Assembly: GCA_044223895.1 (NCBI GenBank)
Contig: JBGALL010000084.1
Span: forward strand, 1-6,382
Source: CAKZSU01 sp044223895
GTDB lineage: Bacteria > Patescibacteriota > Microgenomatia > UBA10105 > UBA927
Reading direction: 5' to 3'
Length of the DNA: 6,382 nt
Part shown: one piece after another, positions 5,616 to 6,382 of the stretch
Layout of the letters: every line of letters begins with the position of its first letter
Numbering within the stretch: position 1 is the stretch's first letter
Program-made: the position numbers and the translations under genes
Notes under the pieces: model-generated
What the model saw: only the letters and a program-made list of their open reading frames with translations
What the model was told of the DNA's origin: nothing
Database searches by the model: none

Positions 5616-6382
5616 ACAAGGACGAACAATCAATCATGAGTATCATTATCAGCTGGGGAGCCAATACCAACAGCTATTAAACCTCGTTGGCCAGGCTAGT
5701 ACTCCAAACGATATCGTTGATCTACTCCCAACCGCCGATAGATTTGCACAATCGTTTGGCGAATATCAAAAAATTCCCGAAGTAGATCGTCCCAGAGGGA
5801 CCGTAAAAGGAAAAGTCAGTAGTTTATTTCTGGAAGGAATCACTCTCGAATTTGTTAAGAAGCGAAATTTGTTTGCCGAACGGTTAGCCGGCTATCAAGA
5901 GTTCGCTGCTGACTTTGGCAGAGAACATGCCAGTCCAATACTTTGGGAGGTAATAAATATTAGATCCACAAATAAAGCAGATTTAGTACGTGCCTTTCCA
6001 CAGGCTGATAACGAAACGATAACCAAACTGAATTCCGATCTATTCAGCGCCTATAACGAAGCAGGATCACTCTTAAGTTTTCTGGAACGAGAGAATCCTA
6101 GCAATTTCCAGACCGAACCCAATCGGGATAAAAAGGAATTTAACTATAAACGAGCACACAGGAATATCGGGTATTTATACGATCTCGATGGACAGATAAT
6201 CTCTTGGTTCGAACATCATGTTGGACATGGATCAGAACGGGTATCCTATCATCAATATCAAGACGATAGAATAACCAGAATTGGCTTAACTGGTACTTTC
6301 CAAAAATTTGATGGTACTGTTCATTCATGTCCAGCCAGAAGCATCCATCTGACACCGTTCTTTAACCAATTCGCTCAGATGG
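5599..6382 (+). CDS. unrecognised protein, partial, runs off the right edge
   Basis: The frame from ATG 5599 has no stop through 6382: 261 complete codons plus one base. The gene is therefore real but truncated by the window. I do not recognise the family. It looks soluble, without a signal peptide or membrane helix. The first ~170 residues are mainly helical and rich in Gln, Glu, Leu and Phe. From about residue 188 the pattern changes to a beta-rich domain (GYLYDLDGQIISWF, 191-204), followed by a His-rich stretch EHHVGHG (205-211) and TGTFQKFDGTVHSC (231-244). The histidines could bind metal or be catalytic, but no known motif is clear. A strong GAGGAGG site and a 17-base overlap with the regulator gene show that the two are expressed together. 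Inference: it may be the effector or signal partner of that regulator. Confidence 0.8.
   Translation, partial: MTAQSEQGRTINHEYHYQLGSQYQQLLNLVGQASTPNDIVDLLPTADRFAQSFGEYQKIPEVDRPRGTVKGKVSSLFLEGITLEFVKKRNLFAERLAGYQEFAADFGREHASPILWEVINIRSTNKADLVRAFPQADNETITKLNSDLFSAYNEAGSLLSFLERENPSNFQTEPNRDKKEFNYKRAHRNIGYLYDLDGQIISWFEHHVGHGSERVSYHQYQDDRITRIGLTGTFQKFDGTVHSCPARSIHLTPFFNQFAQM

Noticed and set aside
1..6382. CRISPR arrays, insertion sequences, rRNA or long repeats
   Set aside because: I saw no regularly spaced repeats, terminal inverted repeats, transposase motifs or rRNA signatures on either strand. The only repetition is the short Pro-Thr coding repeat in the LCP linker and a brief Gln-Asp-Asp duplication in ychF.

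Overview
The window looks like a compact bacterial chromosome segment, most plausibly from a Candidate Phyla Radiation (Patescibacteria, possibly Microgenomates-like) genome. This is an inference. It rests on short intergenic gaps, a LytR-CpsA-Psr (LCP) protein with a Pro-Thr linker, many small unrecognised proteins, a type II tRNA-Leu without an encoded CCA end, and several genes that seem to lack Shine-Dalgarno leaders. There is no rRNA or other marker to fix the taxonomy.

Left part (1-1328): an unrecognised gene at the left edge appears frameshifted near a GGG run at 368-370, and protein-like coding continues in the next frame to 521. A markedly AT-rich stretch follows, with a two-gene overlapping module. 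It has a 58-aa charged ORF (614-790) and a PIN-domain protein (744-1328) that keeps the four acidic residues of the fold. This has the layout of a type II toxin-antitoxin operon.

Centre (1368-2824): a full-length ychF (OLA1-like P-loop ATPase) whose reading frame is intact except for two in-frame TAA codons, at 1545-1547 and 2190-2192. It is probably a young pseudogene. A 110-aa two-helix membrane protein follows on the same strand.

Right-centre, minus strand (4867 down to 2818): an LCP-family cell-envelope protein, then a single-pass membrane protein with a coiled coil and an extracellular beta-rich domain. These are probably one envelope operon, and it ends tail-to-tail with a 7-base overlap against the 110-aa gene.

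Right (4863-6382): a promoter and tRNA-Leu(UAG), divergent from the LCP gene. Next come a coiled-coil plus winged-helix regulator (5019-5615) and an overlapping unrecognised gene open to the window edge (5599 to beyond 6382), the only start here with a strong GAGGAGG site. The last two form a translationally coupled pair.

Four leading starts (614, 1368, 3627, 4843) each have a TAnnnT -10-like hexamer ending exactly 6 bases before the start codon. This suggests leaderless transcription. The observations most worth following up are this pattern, the doubly stopped ychF, the hidden antitoxin candidate and the regulator/unknown pair.
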